From Flavobacteriia bacterium (GTDB lineage Bacteria > Bacteroidota > Bacteroidia > Flavobacteriales > Schleiferiaceae): a stretch of 39,857 nt of DNA. Made by a program: the position numbers and the translations under genes. Positions 25,560 to 32,766 of this stretch are shown piece after piece. Location of the stretch: NCBI GenBank assembly GCA_949516455.1, contig CATILC010000017.1:1-39857 (forward strand), read 5' to 3'. The notes beneath the pieces were generated by a model, which was given only the letters and a program-made list of their open reading frames with translations, was not told the origin of the DNA and did not search any database. Within the stretch, counting starts at the first letter, position 1, and every line of letters starts with the position of its first letter.

Positions 25560-25567
25560 TACATTTG
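25560..25567 (+). promoter_or_regulatory. Predicted -7 promoter element for ddl-coaD
   Basis: TACATTTG is an exact match to TAnnTTTG, lying 31 nt before the ddl ATG at 25599 and 16 nt before the in-frame GTG at 25584. It faces the PASTA promoter across about 36 bp. Confidence 0.5.
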
Positions 25568-25598
25568 ATCAAAAGCCCCGATTGTGGAAGAGTTGAAA

Positions 25599-26567
25599 AT
25601 GGCCGTAGTGACAGGAGGATTTTCAGCGGAAAAGGAAATTTCCATTCTCAGCGGTCAAACCGTCCTAAAAGAGCTTATTGGCTCACGGATCGCTGCCTGG
25701 GAAGTTCGCATCGATGAGACCGGTTGGCACGTTCGATCGGATGGATCCGTATTTCCCGTCGAAATGAAAGATATGAGCTGGAAAGACGCAAAGGGAAACA
25801 TCCATCATTTTGATCTGGTCTTTGTCTGCATTCACGGTCATCCGGGAGAAGACGGTCACCTTCAGGGCTACTTTCATTCCATCGGACTGCCCGTGGCTGG
25901 TTCCAATGTCTTTTCATCGGCCCTGACCTTTAACAAGGCCCATACCAGCAGTTTTGCACGAACGCTCGGGCTCAATGTACCCGTATCTGTTCTTTTCAGG
26001 AAGGGACACGCATGGCACAATGAGTTGGCCGCCCGAATACCCTACCCCCTCTTTGTCAAACCCAATCGATCGGGAAGCAGTTTTGGGATCAGCCGTGTGA
26101 CCGAGGAAGCAGCGCTGCTGCCAGCCGTGGAAGAGGCGCTGATATTTGATGATCTCGTGATCATAGAACAAGGTGTGACTGGACGGGAGTTGGCCTGCGG
26201 CCTAAGCAACCACACGGGACAGACAGAAGTACTTGAGCTCACTGAGATCATCCCAAAGAATGCCTATTTCGACTACGAATCCAAGTACAGTGGAGATTCT
26301 GCAGAGATCACGCCTGCGGCGGTCTCTGACGAGGTCCGTGCGGAAATCGAGAAGATCAGCCGCAGGCTGTACGATCACTTTGAACTGAATGGGATCGCCC
26401 GCATCGACTACATCCTCGATGACGCGCAAAGGCCCTGGCTCATCGAGATCAACAGCATTCCAGGGATGAGCCCTGAAAGCCTCATTCCGAAACAGATTCG
26501 TGCGGCAGGTCTGAACCTCGCGCATATATTTGAAGGAATCGCCAAGAAATGTCTGACAAAAGAATAG
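25599..26567 (+). CDS. ddl: D-alanine--D-alanine ligase
   Basis: Ddl makes the D-Ala-D-Ala dipeptide of peptidoglycan using ATP. From 25599 the product is 322 residues and begins MAVVTGGFSAEKEISILSG, the conserved N-terminal substrate region. HGHPGEDGHLQGYF, FVKPNRSGSSFGISRV (ATP-grasp lysine and glycine loop) and RIDYILDDAQRPWLIEINS with PGMSPESLIPKQ are the family motifs. Three in-frame starts are possible: GTG 25584, TTG 25593 and ATG 25599. They differ by at most five residues and I take the ATG. The 3' end overlaps coaD by 19 bp, so the two are cotranscribed. Confidence 0.94.
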   Translation: MAVVTGGFSAEKEISILSGQTVLKELIGSRIAAWEVRIDETGWHVRSDGSVFPVEMKDMSWKDAKGNIHHFDLVFVCIHGHPGEDGHLQGYFHSIGLPVAGSNVFSSALTFNKAHTSSFARTLGLNVPVSVLFRKGHAWHNELAARIPYPLFVKPNRSGSSFGISRVTEEAALLPAVEEALIFDDLVIIEQGVTGRELACGLSNHTGQTEVLELTEIIPKNAYFDYESKYSGDSAEITPAAVSDEVRAEIEKISRRLYDHFELNGIARIDYILDDAQRPWLIEINSIPGMSPESLIPKQIRAAGLNLAHIFEGIAKKCLTKE

Positions 26568-27031
26568 CTGTTTTCCCGGGATCGTTCGACCCCATTACCA
26601 AGGGGCACGAAGACATTGTCCTGCGCGGAGTCCGACTCTTCGATGAGCTGATCATTGCCCTTGGTGAAAATGAGAACAAGACCTATCTATTCGATAAGCA
26701 GCAGCGACTGAAGTGGATCGAGGAAACCTTCAGGAACGAACCACGCGTCCGGGTTGTGAGCTATACCGGACTGACCGTCGACTTTTGTGCTGAGGCAGGT
26801 GCAGCTTACATGATCCGTGGTCTGCGGAATCCCGCTGACTTGGAATACGAAAAGGTCGTGGCACAGGCCAACCAGAAAATGAGATCGGAAATTGAGACCG
26901 TATTCTTACTGACGCAGGCTGAATTCAGCTTCATCAGCAGTTCGATCGTACGCGATGTACTCAGAAATGGAGGGGATTACCGCCAATTTGTACCCGATGT
27001 TGTTCGCACTCAGGGAAGTGAATTGAAATAA
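26549..27031 (+). CDS. coaD: Phosphopantetheine adenylyltransferase
   Basis: CoaD transfers AMP from ATP to 4'-phosphopantetheine, the penultimate step of coenzyme A synthesis. The 160-residue protein has the nucleotidyltransferase signature FPGSFDPITKGHED (TKGH at 17-20, the T/HxGH motif), YMIRGLRNPADLEYE, and ISSSIVRD (129-136). The length is the typical ~160. It overlaps ddl by 19 bp, and its 3' end overlaps the convergent Nudix gene by 22 bp. Confidence 0.96.
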   Translation: MSDKRIAVFPGSFDPITKGHEDIVLRGVRLFDELIIALGENENKTYLFDKQQRLKWIEETFRNEPRVRVVSYTGLTVDFCAEAGAAYMIRGLRNPADLEYEKVVAQANQKMRSEIETVFLLTQAEFSFISSSIVRDVLRNGGDYRQFVPDVVRTQGSELK

Positions 27032-27624
27032 GCGGTGGCCAAGGACTGAATGGCCGGATAACTCTGCATCATGCGCTGCATGAATTCGTCTTTGTCCATC
27101 CACACCGCCTGTGTGATCTGTTCCTCTTCCTGTGCTTTCAATTCAGGGCGTCCAAAGACCCGCATTTCAAACCAGTGGGTCGTCTTCAGGATCTGCCGGC
27201 CCGATTGAATGTAACCGTGCCATGTTCGCGGCAGCGGCCCCACCAGCTCCAAATGGTTCAGTCCACATTCCTCCGAGACCTCCCTCAGGGCCGCCTCTGC
27301 CCGACCCTCACCACTTTCGATCTTTCCCTTGGGCAGATCCCAACGCCCAAGTCTTTCAATCGCCAGGAATTCACCGAACGCATTGATCACCAAACCCCCA
27401 GCGGCCTCAATGTGGGCAAAATGTTCAAGGATATAGGACATTTCTCTTTCGGCATCTTCAACGGCCCAACGCTGTTCAACTGAACGCCCAGAGCCAAAGG
27501 ACGACGCCAAAAACGCATGGATTCTTTTGCGTTCATTCTGCCGCTCTGAGGCGGCAGGAAGGTCCTTTTTTTCTTCGAGGATCAGTCGAACATTCGCTAT
27601 GAAAACTTCATACTTTTGCGCCAT
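27010..27624 (-). CDS. Nudix hydrolase
   Basis: The 204-residue protein contains a complete Nudix box at 100-122: Gly100, Glu106, then REVSEECGL with the metal-binding glutamates. The preceding GRWDLPKG is also typical. An N-terminal region of about 75 residues precedes the Nudix fold (AAGGLVINAFGEFLAIERLG begins it). The substrate, some nucleoside diphosphate linked to X, cannot be told from sequence. Its ATG (27624) overlaps the divergent pyrE ATG (27623) inside CCATGG. The stop lies within the coaD 3' end. This kind of Nudix protein next to pyrE is familiar from Bacteroidota genomes (recollection, not checked). Confidence 0.88.
   Translation of the reverse strand: MAQKYEVFIANVRLILEEKKDLPAASERQNERKRIHAFLASSFGSGRSVEQRWAVEDAEREMSYILEHFAHIEAAGGLVINAFGEFLAIERLGRWDLPKGKIESGEGRAEAALREVSEECGLNHLELVGPLPRTWHGYIQSGRQILKTTHWFEMRVFGRPELKAQEEEQITQAVWMDKDEFMQRMMQSYPAIQSLATAYFNSLP
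27611..27618 (+). promoter_or_regulatory. Predicted -7 promoter element for pyrE
   Basis: TACTTTTG exactly matches TAnnTTTG and ends 4 nt before the pyrE ATG at 27623. With the usual distance from this element to the transcript start, transcription would begin at the A of the start codon. It lies within the 5' coding end of the divergent Nudix gene. Confidence 0.5.
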
Positions 27625-28279
27625 GGTGAAAGATGCTGAAACGGCCTACAAAACTGCAGAATTCCTTTTGCAGATAAAAGCCATTGAATTGAGTCCAAAG
27701 GAGCCATTTCAATGGTCATCGGGATGGCGGTCGCCCATTTATTGCGACAACCGGAAGGCCTTGTCCTTCCCCATTATCCGCACTTTTTTGCGAGAACGCA
27801 TCGCCGCAGCCATCGAAGGGGCTTATACCCGTCCAGATGCCATTGCTGCGGTGGCCACCGGGGCCATTGCCCTTGGAGCGCTGGTCGCTGAGCAGATGAA
27901 CCTACCACTCGTTTACGTCCGTCCCGAACCCAAGAAACACGGAATGAAAAATCAGGTGGAGGGCCATTTGGAACCGGGACAAAAAGTGGTCGTGTTTGAA
28001 GACTTGGTGAGCACAGGAGGAAGTTCTCTCAAAGCCGTAAAGGCCTTGCGTGCAGAAGGCGCGGAGGTGCTGGGCATGATGGCCCTGTTCACCTACGGTT
28101 TTCAGGAGGCCGCACATCGATTTGAAGAGGCCAAATGCAGTCTTTTAACACTGAGCGATTACGAACATCTCATCGTTCAGGCGGCCAGAACAGGAGCCAT
28201 AAAAGAACAGGATGCCGACTTACTGAGCCAATGGCGTGAATCCCCTGAAAATTGGGGACAGACTCCATCACATTCATGA
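27623..28279 (+). CDS. pyrE: Orotate phosphoribosyltransferase
   Basis: PyrE forms orotidine 5'-phosphate from orotate and PRPP in pyrimidine synthesis. From 27623 the product is 218 residues starting MVKDAETAYKTAEFLLQIKA, as in other Bacteroidota PyrE. Key motifs are SGWRSPIYCDNRKALS, PEPKKHGMKNQVEG, and the PRPP-binding loop EDLVSTGGSS (126-135). The frame extends upstream to 27527 inside the Nudix gene, but those residues are unrelated. The stop overlaps the next gene as ATGA, so the SRPBCC gene is translationally coupled. Confidence 0.95.
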   Translation: MVKDAETAYKTAEFLLQIKAIELSPKEPFQWSSGWRSPIYCDNRKALSFPIIRTFLRERIAAAIEGAYTRPDAIAAVATGAIALGALVAEQMNLPLVYVRPEPKKHGMKNQVEGHLEPGQKVVVFEDLVSTGGSSLKAVKALRAEGAEVLGMMALFTYGFQEAAHRFEEAKCSLLTLSDYEHLIVQAARTGAIKEQDADLLSQWRESPENWGQTPSHS

Positions 28280-28668
28280 CCACCTACACAGGACCCGAAA
28301 TCCAGATCCAACGTTCAGCGGACGCACTCAAAGCGCATCTGTCCGACTTCTCCAACTTTGAAGCTCTTTTTCCCGATAGCGTTACTTATTTCAAGGTGTA
28401 TGATGAGGGATTCACCTTTCAATTGGGCCAGCTGCCAAAGGTGGCATTGAAAAGAGAAGCATCTGAAGATCCCGACCGATTGGTGCTGGGTTCGGCGGGC
28501 GGCACGGTGGATTTTCGTCTGATCGCACATTTCAATTCACTCGGGGACGAGGCCTGTCGGGTCTGCCTGACCGTAGAAGGAGACTTCAATCCCATGATCA
28601 GAATGATGCTCGAAAAGCCGCTCAATCAACTCCTGACCGACCTTTCTGATGGCCTGAGTAAACTCTGA
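28276..28668 (+). CDS. SRPBCC (START-like) family protein
   Basis: The 130-residue product has the size and pattern of the SRPBCC fold. A first strand (EIQIQRSADAL) is followed by two short helices (LKAHLSDFSNFEALFPDSV), a run of strands (TFQLGQLPKVALKRE; CRVCLTVEGDF) and a long C-terminal helix (MLEKPLNQLLTDLSDGLS). Such proteins bind hydrophobic ligands; no ligand or reaction can be assigned here. It starts in a 4-bp overlap with pyrE, a pairing I associate with Bacteroidota (recollection). The start 24 bp upstream in frame is not needed. Confidence 0.82.
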   Translation: MTTYTGPEIQIQRSADALKAHLSDFSNFEALFPDSVTYFKVYDEGFTFQLGQLPKVALKREASEDPDRLVLGSAGGTVDFRLIAHFNSLGDEACRVCLTVEGDFNPMIRMMLEKPLNQLLTDLSDGLSKL

Positions 28669-28677
28669 CGCATTTTA

Positions 28678-28691
28678 CTATGCATGCATAG
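28678..28691. promoter_or_regulatory. Perfect 14-bp palindrome, likely operator of the marR-fadNAE operon
   Basis: CTATGCATGCATAG is its own reverse complement. It lies 35 bp before the marR ATG and overlaps or abuts possible -7 elements TAGCTTTT (28689-28696) and TTTCTTTG (28694-28701). MarR-family dimers typically bind palindromes of 14-20 bp that cover their own promoter, so autoregulation of the operon is inferred. I did not find a second copy of TGCATGCATA elsewhere in the window. Confidence 0.6.
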
Positions 28692-28726
28692 CTTTTCTTT
28701 GTACCTTCATCGGACCAAAGACGTCC

Positions 28727-29170
28727 ATGAAGCCTGAAGAGACCATCGATTTCCATTTAAAAAGTGCCTGGCAGTCGTTGAGCCGTATGTACAACGACTT
28801 GGCCCAATCTTATGGCGGTACGATGGCCACTGGCCACGTCCTGCTCAGCATTGATTCAAAAGGCACTCCGTCTACGGCCCTTGGACCCAAGATGGGCATG
28901 GAAGCCACCAGCCTGAGCCGCACCCTGAAAGTGCTGGAAGAGCGCCAACTTATCGAGCGAAGCAAGCATCCTTCGGATGGTAGGGTCGTTCTGATCCACC
29001 TGACAGATGAGGGAAAGAAAATGAGGGCGCATGCGCGCAACGCCGTGATCGAATTCAATTCACGCATTCAAGAGTTGGTCGCTCCATCCGACCTACAAGC
29101 GTTTTTCAGAGTGGCACAAGGCATCACAGAATTTTCTGCATCAGAAAAAAAATCTCAACGAACAATATGA
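28727..29170 (+). CDS. MarR family transcriptional regulator
   Basis: The 147-residue product is a MarR-type dimeric winged-helix regulator. The recognition region contains ATSLSRTLKVLEERQLIER followed by the wing SKHPSDGRVVLIHLTDEG, and the flanking helices form the dimer interface. It is the first gene of a beta-oxidation operon and overlaps fadN as ATGA. It is therefore the probable regulator of fatty-acid degradation here, with an acyl-CoA or fatty acid as plausible effector (inference). A 14-bp perfect palindrome just upstream is a likely binding site. Confidence 0.92.
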   Translation: MKPEETIDFHLKSAWQSLSRMYNDLAQSYGGTMATGHVLLSIDSKGTPSTALGPKMGMEATSLSRTLKVLEERQLIERSKHPSDGRVVLIHLTDEGKKMRAHARNAVIEFNSRIQELVAPSDLQAFFRVAQGITEFSASEKKSQRTI

Positions 29171-31572
29171 ACAACAGGATCATACGCAAAGTAGGTGTCA
29201 TTGGATCCGGCATCATGGGCGCACAGATCGCCTGCCATTTTGCCAACATCGGCGTTCAGGCTGTTCTGCTCGACATCCTGCCCTCCTCACCTACCGAAGA
29301 AGAAGAAAAAAAGGGGCTGGGCATGGACCACCCTTTGGTCCGGAACCGAATTGCCCGTGAAAACCTAAAGAAGACAAAGGCGCTCAACCCTAATCCGTTG
29401 TACAGCAGGTCCTTTGCATCGCGCATCCAGACCGGTAACCTCGAAGACCATTTGGCATGGCTCTCTGATGTAGACTGGATCATTGAGGTGGTGACCGAAC
29501 GCCTGGACATCAAAAAAGAGGTCTTTTCGCGCATCGAGGAAGTCAGGAAACCGGGTACCCTGATCTCTTCAAACACATCGGGGATACCGATCCACAGTAT
29601 GCTTGAAGGCAGAGGCGACGACTTCTGTGCCCATTTCTGTGGAACACATTTCTTCAATCCGCCCCGTTATCTGCAGCTCCTGGAGATCATACCGACCGAA
29701 AAGACCGCTCCTGAGGTTGTGGATTTTCTCATGCACTACGGAGATCTTTTTCTCGGAAAAACAACCGTCCTGGCCAAGGATACACCTGCTTTCATTGCCA
29801 ACCGAATCGGTGTCTTCAGCATCATGGCCCTCTTTCACTATATGGAAACCGCCGATCTGAGCATCGATGAAGTCGATAAACTGACCGGGCCTTTGATCGG
29901 AAGACCCAAATCAGCCACTTTTAGAACTTCTGATCTCGTAGGTCTGGACACTCTGGTCCATGTGGCCAAGGGCCTGCAGCATGCCTGCCCGGAAGATGAG
30001 CGCCGTTCGGTCTTTCAGCTCCCAGGATTCGTCGAACAAATGGTCGGCGAGGGAAGGCTTGGAAGCAAGACTGGCGCTGGCTTCTACAAAAAGATCAAGG
30101 ACGAGGACGGCAAGCGCAAGATCCTCTCGCTGGATTTGAAGACCGGTGCTTATGGAGCAGCCCAAAAGAGGAAATTCGCCACCCTCGAGCAAACCCGATC
30201 CATCGAATCCGTGGCCGACCGGCTCCCTGTGCTCATAGGGGGCTCGGATGCCACGGCAGCCTTCTATCGGGCGCAATTGGGTCAATTGTTCGCCTACACC
30301 AGCCACCGTGTACCCGAGATCTCGGATGAGATCTACCGCATCGATGATGCGCTGAGGGCAGGATTCGGATGGGAGCACGGACCCTTTGAGCTTTGGGATG
30401 CCATTGGCCTGAAAAAGGGGATCGAACTGGCTGAGCAGTCCGGCCATCCAGTAAGCCAGTGGGTCTTGGATCTTGCCAAAGAAGATAAAGGCAGGTTCTA
30501 CAAAACAGAAAATGGCCAAAGACTCTGTCTGAATCCGAACACGAAAGCACATCATCCCGTCGCGAGCGATACCGGACGCATCGTATTGAATCAGATCCGT
30601 GAGGGGTCGACGGTTTGGAAAAACAAAGAGTGCTCCCTTATCGATCTCGGAGACGGCATTTTGAATTTCGAAGTGCACTCGAAGATGAACACCCTCGGAG
30701 GTGCTGTGCTCAGTGGACTGAATAAAGCCTTCGACCTGGCAGAAAGCTCGTACAAAGGGCTGGTCATTGGGAATCAGGGGGCTCAATTCAGCGCGGGTGC
30801 GAATCTGGCCATGATCTTCATGCTCGCAACCGAAGGGGAATGGGAAGAGCTGGACTTTGCGGTCCGATACTTCCAGAAGAGTGTAATGCGCGTACGCTAT
30901 TCGGGCATTCCTGTGGTGGTCGCGCCCCACGGACTGAGTCTGGGTGGAGGTTGTGAAATGAGTCTGCATGCGGATGCGGTCCAGGCAGCTGCAGAAACCT
31001 ATACTGGCCTGGTGGAGGTGGGTGTGGGACTCATTCCTGGAGGAGGAGGTACCAAGGAGATGACAAAAAGAGCTTCGGAACGCTATGTAAAAGACGATGT
31101 GGAGCTCAATGCACTGCGCGAATACTACCTCACGATCGGTATGGCCAAGGTGGCCACTTCCGCCCATGAAGCTTTTGAACTCGGACTCTTTCAGAACGGA
31201 AAGGACCAGATCAGTGTGTCCAAACAGCGACAACTAACAGATGCCAAGCAGAAAGCCCTATTGCTCGCAGATCTGGGCTATTCCCCTCCTGTAGGGAAAA
31301 CGATCAAGGTCCTCGGACGCCAGGCGCTCGGCATGTTCGAAGCCGGCGCATACGCCATGCAAGAAGGCGGATACATCAGCGAACACGATCGATTGATCAG
31401 CTCGAAACTCGCCTACATCATGAGCGGCGGGGATCTGTCTGAAGCCACGGAAGTCAGCGAGCAGTATCTGCTCGACTTGGAACGTGAAGCCTTCCTGAGC
31501 CTTTGTGGAGAACGCAAGACCCTGGAACGCATCCAGCATATGCTGAAAACCGGCAAACCATTGAGAAACTAA
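29167..31572 (+). CDS. fadN: 3-hydroxyacyl-CoA dehydrogenase / enoyl-CoA hydratase, FadN type
   Basis: This bifunctional enzyme hydrates enoyl-CoA and oxidises 3-hydroxyacyl-CoA in beta-oxidation. The 801-residue chain has the dehydrogenase first. The NAD-binding loop is VIGSGIMGAQIA (11-22), and the catalytic His161-Glu173 pair lies in THFFNPPRYLQLLEIIP. The C-terminal dehydrogenase domain is at about 195-440. A crotonase-type hydratase domain follows at about 500-700, with glutamates in LGGGCEMSLHADAV (near 597) and GLVEVGVGLIPGGGG (near 617). This order is the reverse of E. coli FadB and matches Bacillus FadN. It overlaps marR and precedes fadA by 12 bp. Confidence 0.94.
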   Translation: MNNRIIRKVGVIGSGIMGAQIACHFANIGVQAVLLDILPSSPTEEEEKKGLGMDHPLVRNRIARENLKKTKALNPNPLYSRSFASRIQTGNLEDHLAWLSDVDWIIEVVTERLDIKKEVFSRIEEVRKPGTLISSNTSGIPIHSMLEGRGDDFCAHFCGTHFFNPPRYLQLLEIIPTEKTAPEVVDFLMHYGDLFLGKTTVLAKDTPAFIANRIGVFSIMALFHYMETADLSIDEVDKLTGPLIGRPKSATFRTSDLVGLDTLVHVAKGLQHACPEDERRSVFQLPGFVEQMVGEGRLGSKTGAGFYKKIKDEDGKRKILSLDLKTGAYGAAQKRKFATLEQTRSIESVADRLPVLIGGSDATAAFYRAQLGQLFAYTSHRVPEISDEIYRIDDALRAGFGWEHGPFELWDAIGLKKGIELAEQSGHPVSQWVLDLAKEDKGRFYKTENGQRLCLNPNTKAHHPVASDTGRIVLNQIREGSTVWKNKECSLIDLGDGILNFEVHSKMNTLGGAVLSGLNKAFDLAESSYKGLVIGNQGAQFSAGANLAMIFMLATEGEWEELDFAVRYFQKSVMRVRYSGIPVVVAPHGLSLGGGCEMSLHADAVQAAAETYTGLVEVGVGLIPGGGGTKEMTKRASERYVKDDVELNALREYYLTIGMAKVATSAHEAFELGLFQNGKDQISVSKQRQLTDAKQKALLLADLGYSPPVGKTIKVLGRQALGMFEAGAYAMQEGGYISEHDRLISSKLAYIMSGGDLSEATEVSEQYLLDLEREAFLSLCGERKTLERIQHMLKTGKPLRN

Positions 31573-31584
31573 GAAATACGACGC

Positions 31585-32766
31585 ATGAAGAACGAAGCGT
31601 ACATAGTTGCCGCCAAGCGATCAGCGGTAGGCAAAGCCAACAAAGGCAGTCTGCGGTCTGTACGGCCTGACGATCTCGCCGCATCGGTCATTCGATCGCT
31701 CATGGGCGAACTGCCCCAACTCGACAAGAAGTCCGTGGACGACGTACTGGTGGGAAATGCCATGCCCGAGGCCGAACAAGGCTTGAACATGGGCCGGTTG
31801 GTCTCACTGCTTGGCCTGGAGGTGGTCGATGTTCCCGGAGCGACCGTGAACCGTTATTGTGCGAGCGGCTTGGAAACCATTGCCATGGCCACAGCCAAGA
31901 TCCGTTCCGGTATGGCCGATGTGATCATTGCCGGCGGTGCGGAATCCATGAGCTACATCCCCATGGGCGGCTGGAAAGTGACGCCTAATTACGGCATATC
32001 CCAGACCCACGCGGACTGGTACAACAATATGGGACTCACAGCAGAAGCCGTCGCCCAGGAATTCAAAGTGAGCAGAGAAGACCAGGATCTCTTTGCGCTG
32101 CAGTCGCACAAAAAAGCAACCGAGGCCATCGAAGCTGGACGATTCAAAGAAGAGATCGTTCCTTACGAATGGGAAGCCATCGTTCTGGATGAAAAAGAAA
32201 AGAGGAAAACCAAGACCCGCCGCTTTGACACCGACGAAGGGCCGCGAAAGGACACTGACCCCGAGGCATTGGCACGCCTTCGGCCCGTATTTGCACAAAA
32301 GGGAAGCGTAACGGCTGGTAATTCTTCTCAGACCAGCGATGGCGCCGCCTTCGCGGTGGTCATGAGCGAAAGGAAAATGCGTGAACTGGGGCTCGAGCCC
32401 ATTGCTCGTTTGGTGAGTTATGCCGTGGCAGGTGTAGAACCCCGGATCATGGGGATCGGACCCATTAAAGCGGTTCCAAAAGCCCTTCAGGCAGCGAACA
32501 TGAAGCTGACCGACCTCGACCTGATCGAGCTCAACGAAGCCTTTGCCTCCCAGTCCCTTGCCGTAATCCGTGAATTGGATATCGACCAAAGCATCCTCAA
32601 TGTGAACGGAGGGGCCATTGCCCTGGGCCATCCACTCGGATGCTCAGGAGCCAAACTCAGCGTGCAACTCTTCCACGAACTCAAGCGCAGAAAAAAGAAA
32701 TACGGCATGGTGAGCATGTGCGTCGGGACCGGCCAAGGTGCCGCCGGAATTTTTGAAATGCAATGA
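31585..32766 (+). CDS. fadA: Acetyl-CoA acyltransferase (3-ketoacyl-CoA thiolase)
   Basis: FadA cleaves 3-ketoacyl-CoA with CoA to acetyl-CoA and a shortened acyl-CoA. The 393-residue protein has the nucleophilic Cys92 in NRYCASGLETIA, the catalytic His349 in ALGHPLGCSGA, and Cys379 in SMCVGTGQGAAG. The length is standard. It lies 12 bp after fadN and overlaps fadE as ATGA. Because of its position with fadN/fadE it is degradative rather than biosynthetic, although thiolases of this family cannot be separated fully by motif. Confidence 0.95.
   Translation: MKNEAYIVAAKRSAVGKANKGSLRSVRPDDLAASVIRSLMGELPQLDKKSVDDVLVGNAMPEAEQGLNMGRLVSLLGLEVVDVPGATVNRYCASGLETIAMATAKIRSGMADVIIAGGAESMSYIPMGGWKVTPNYGISQTHADWYNNMGLTAEAVAQEFKVSREDQDLFALQSHKKATEAIEAGRFKEEIVPYEWEAIVLDEKEKRKTKTRRFDTDEGPRKDTDPEALARLRPVFAQKGSVTAGNSSQTSDGAAFAVVMSERKMRELGLEPIARLVSYAVAGVEPRIMGIGPIKAVPKALQAANMKLTDLDLIELNEAFASQSLAVIRELDIDQSILNVNGGAIALGHPLGCSGAKLSVQLFHELKRRKKKYGMVSMCVGTGQGAAGIFEMQ

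Noticed and set aside
29911..31233. Open frame of 440 codons on the minus strand opposite fadN
   Set aside because: It lies wholly antisense to a well-supported enzyme gene, shows no domain, signal or plausible composition, and mirrors the codon bias of fadN.
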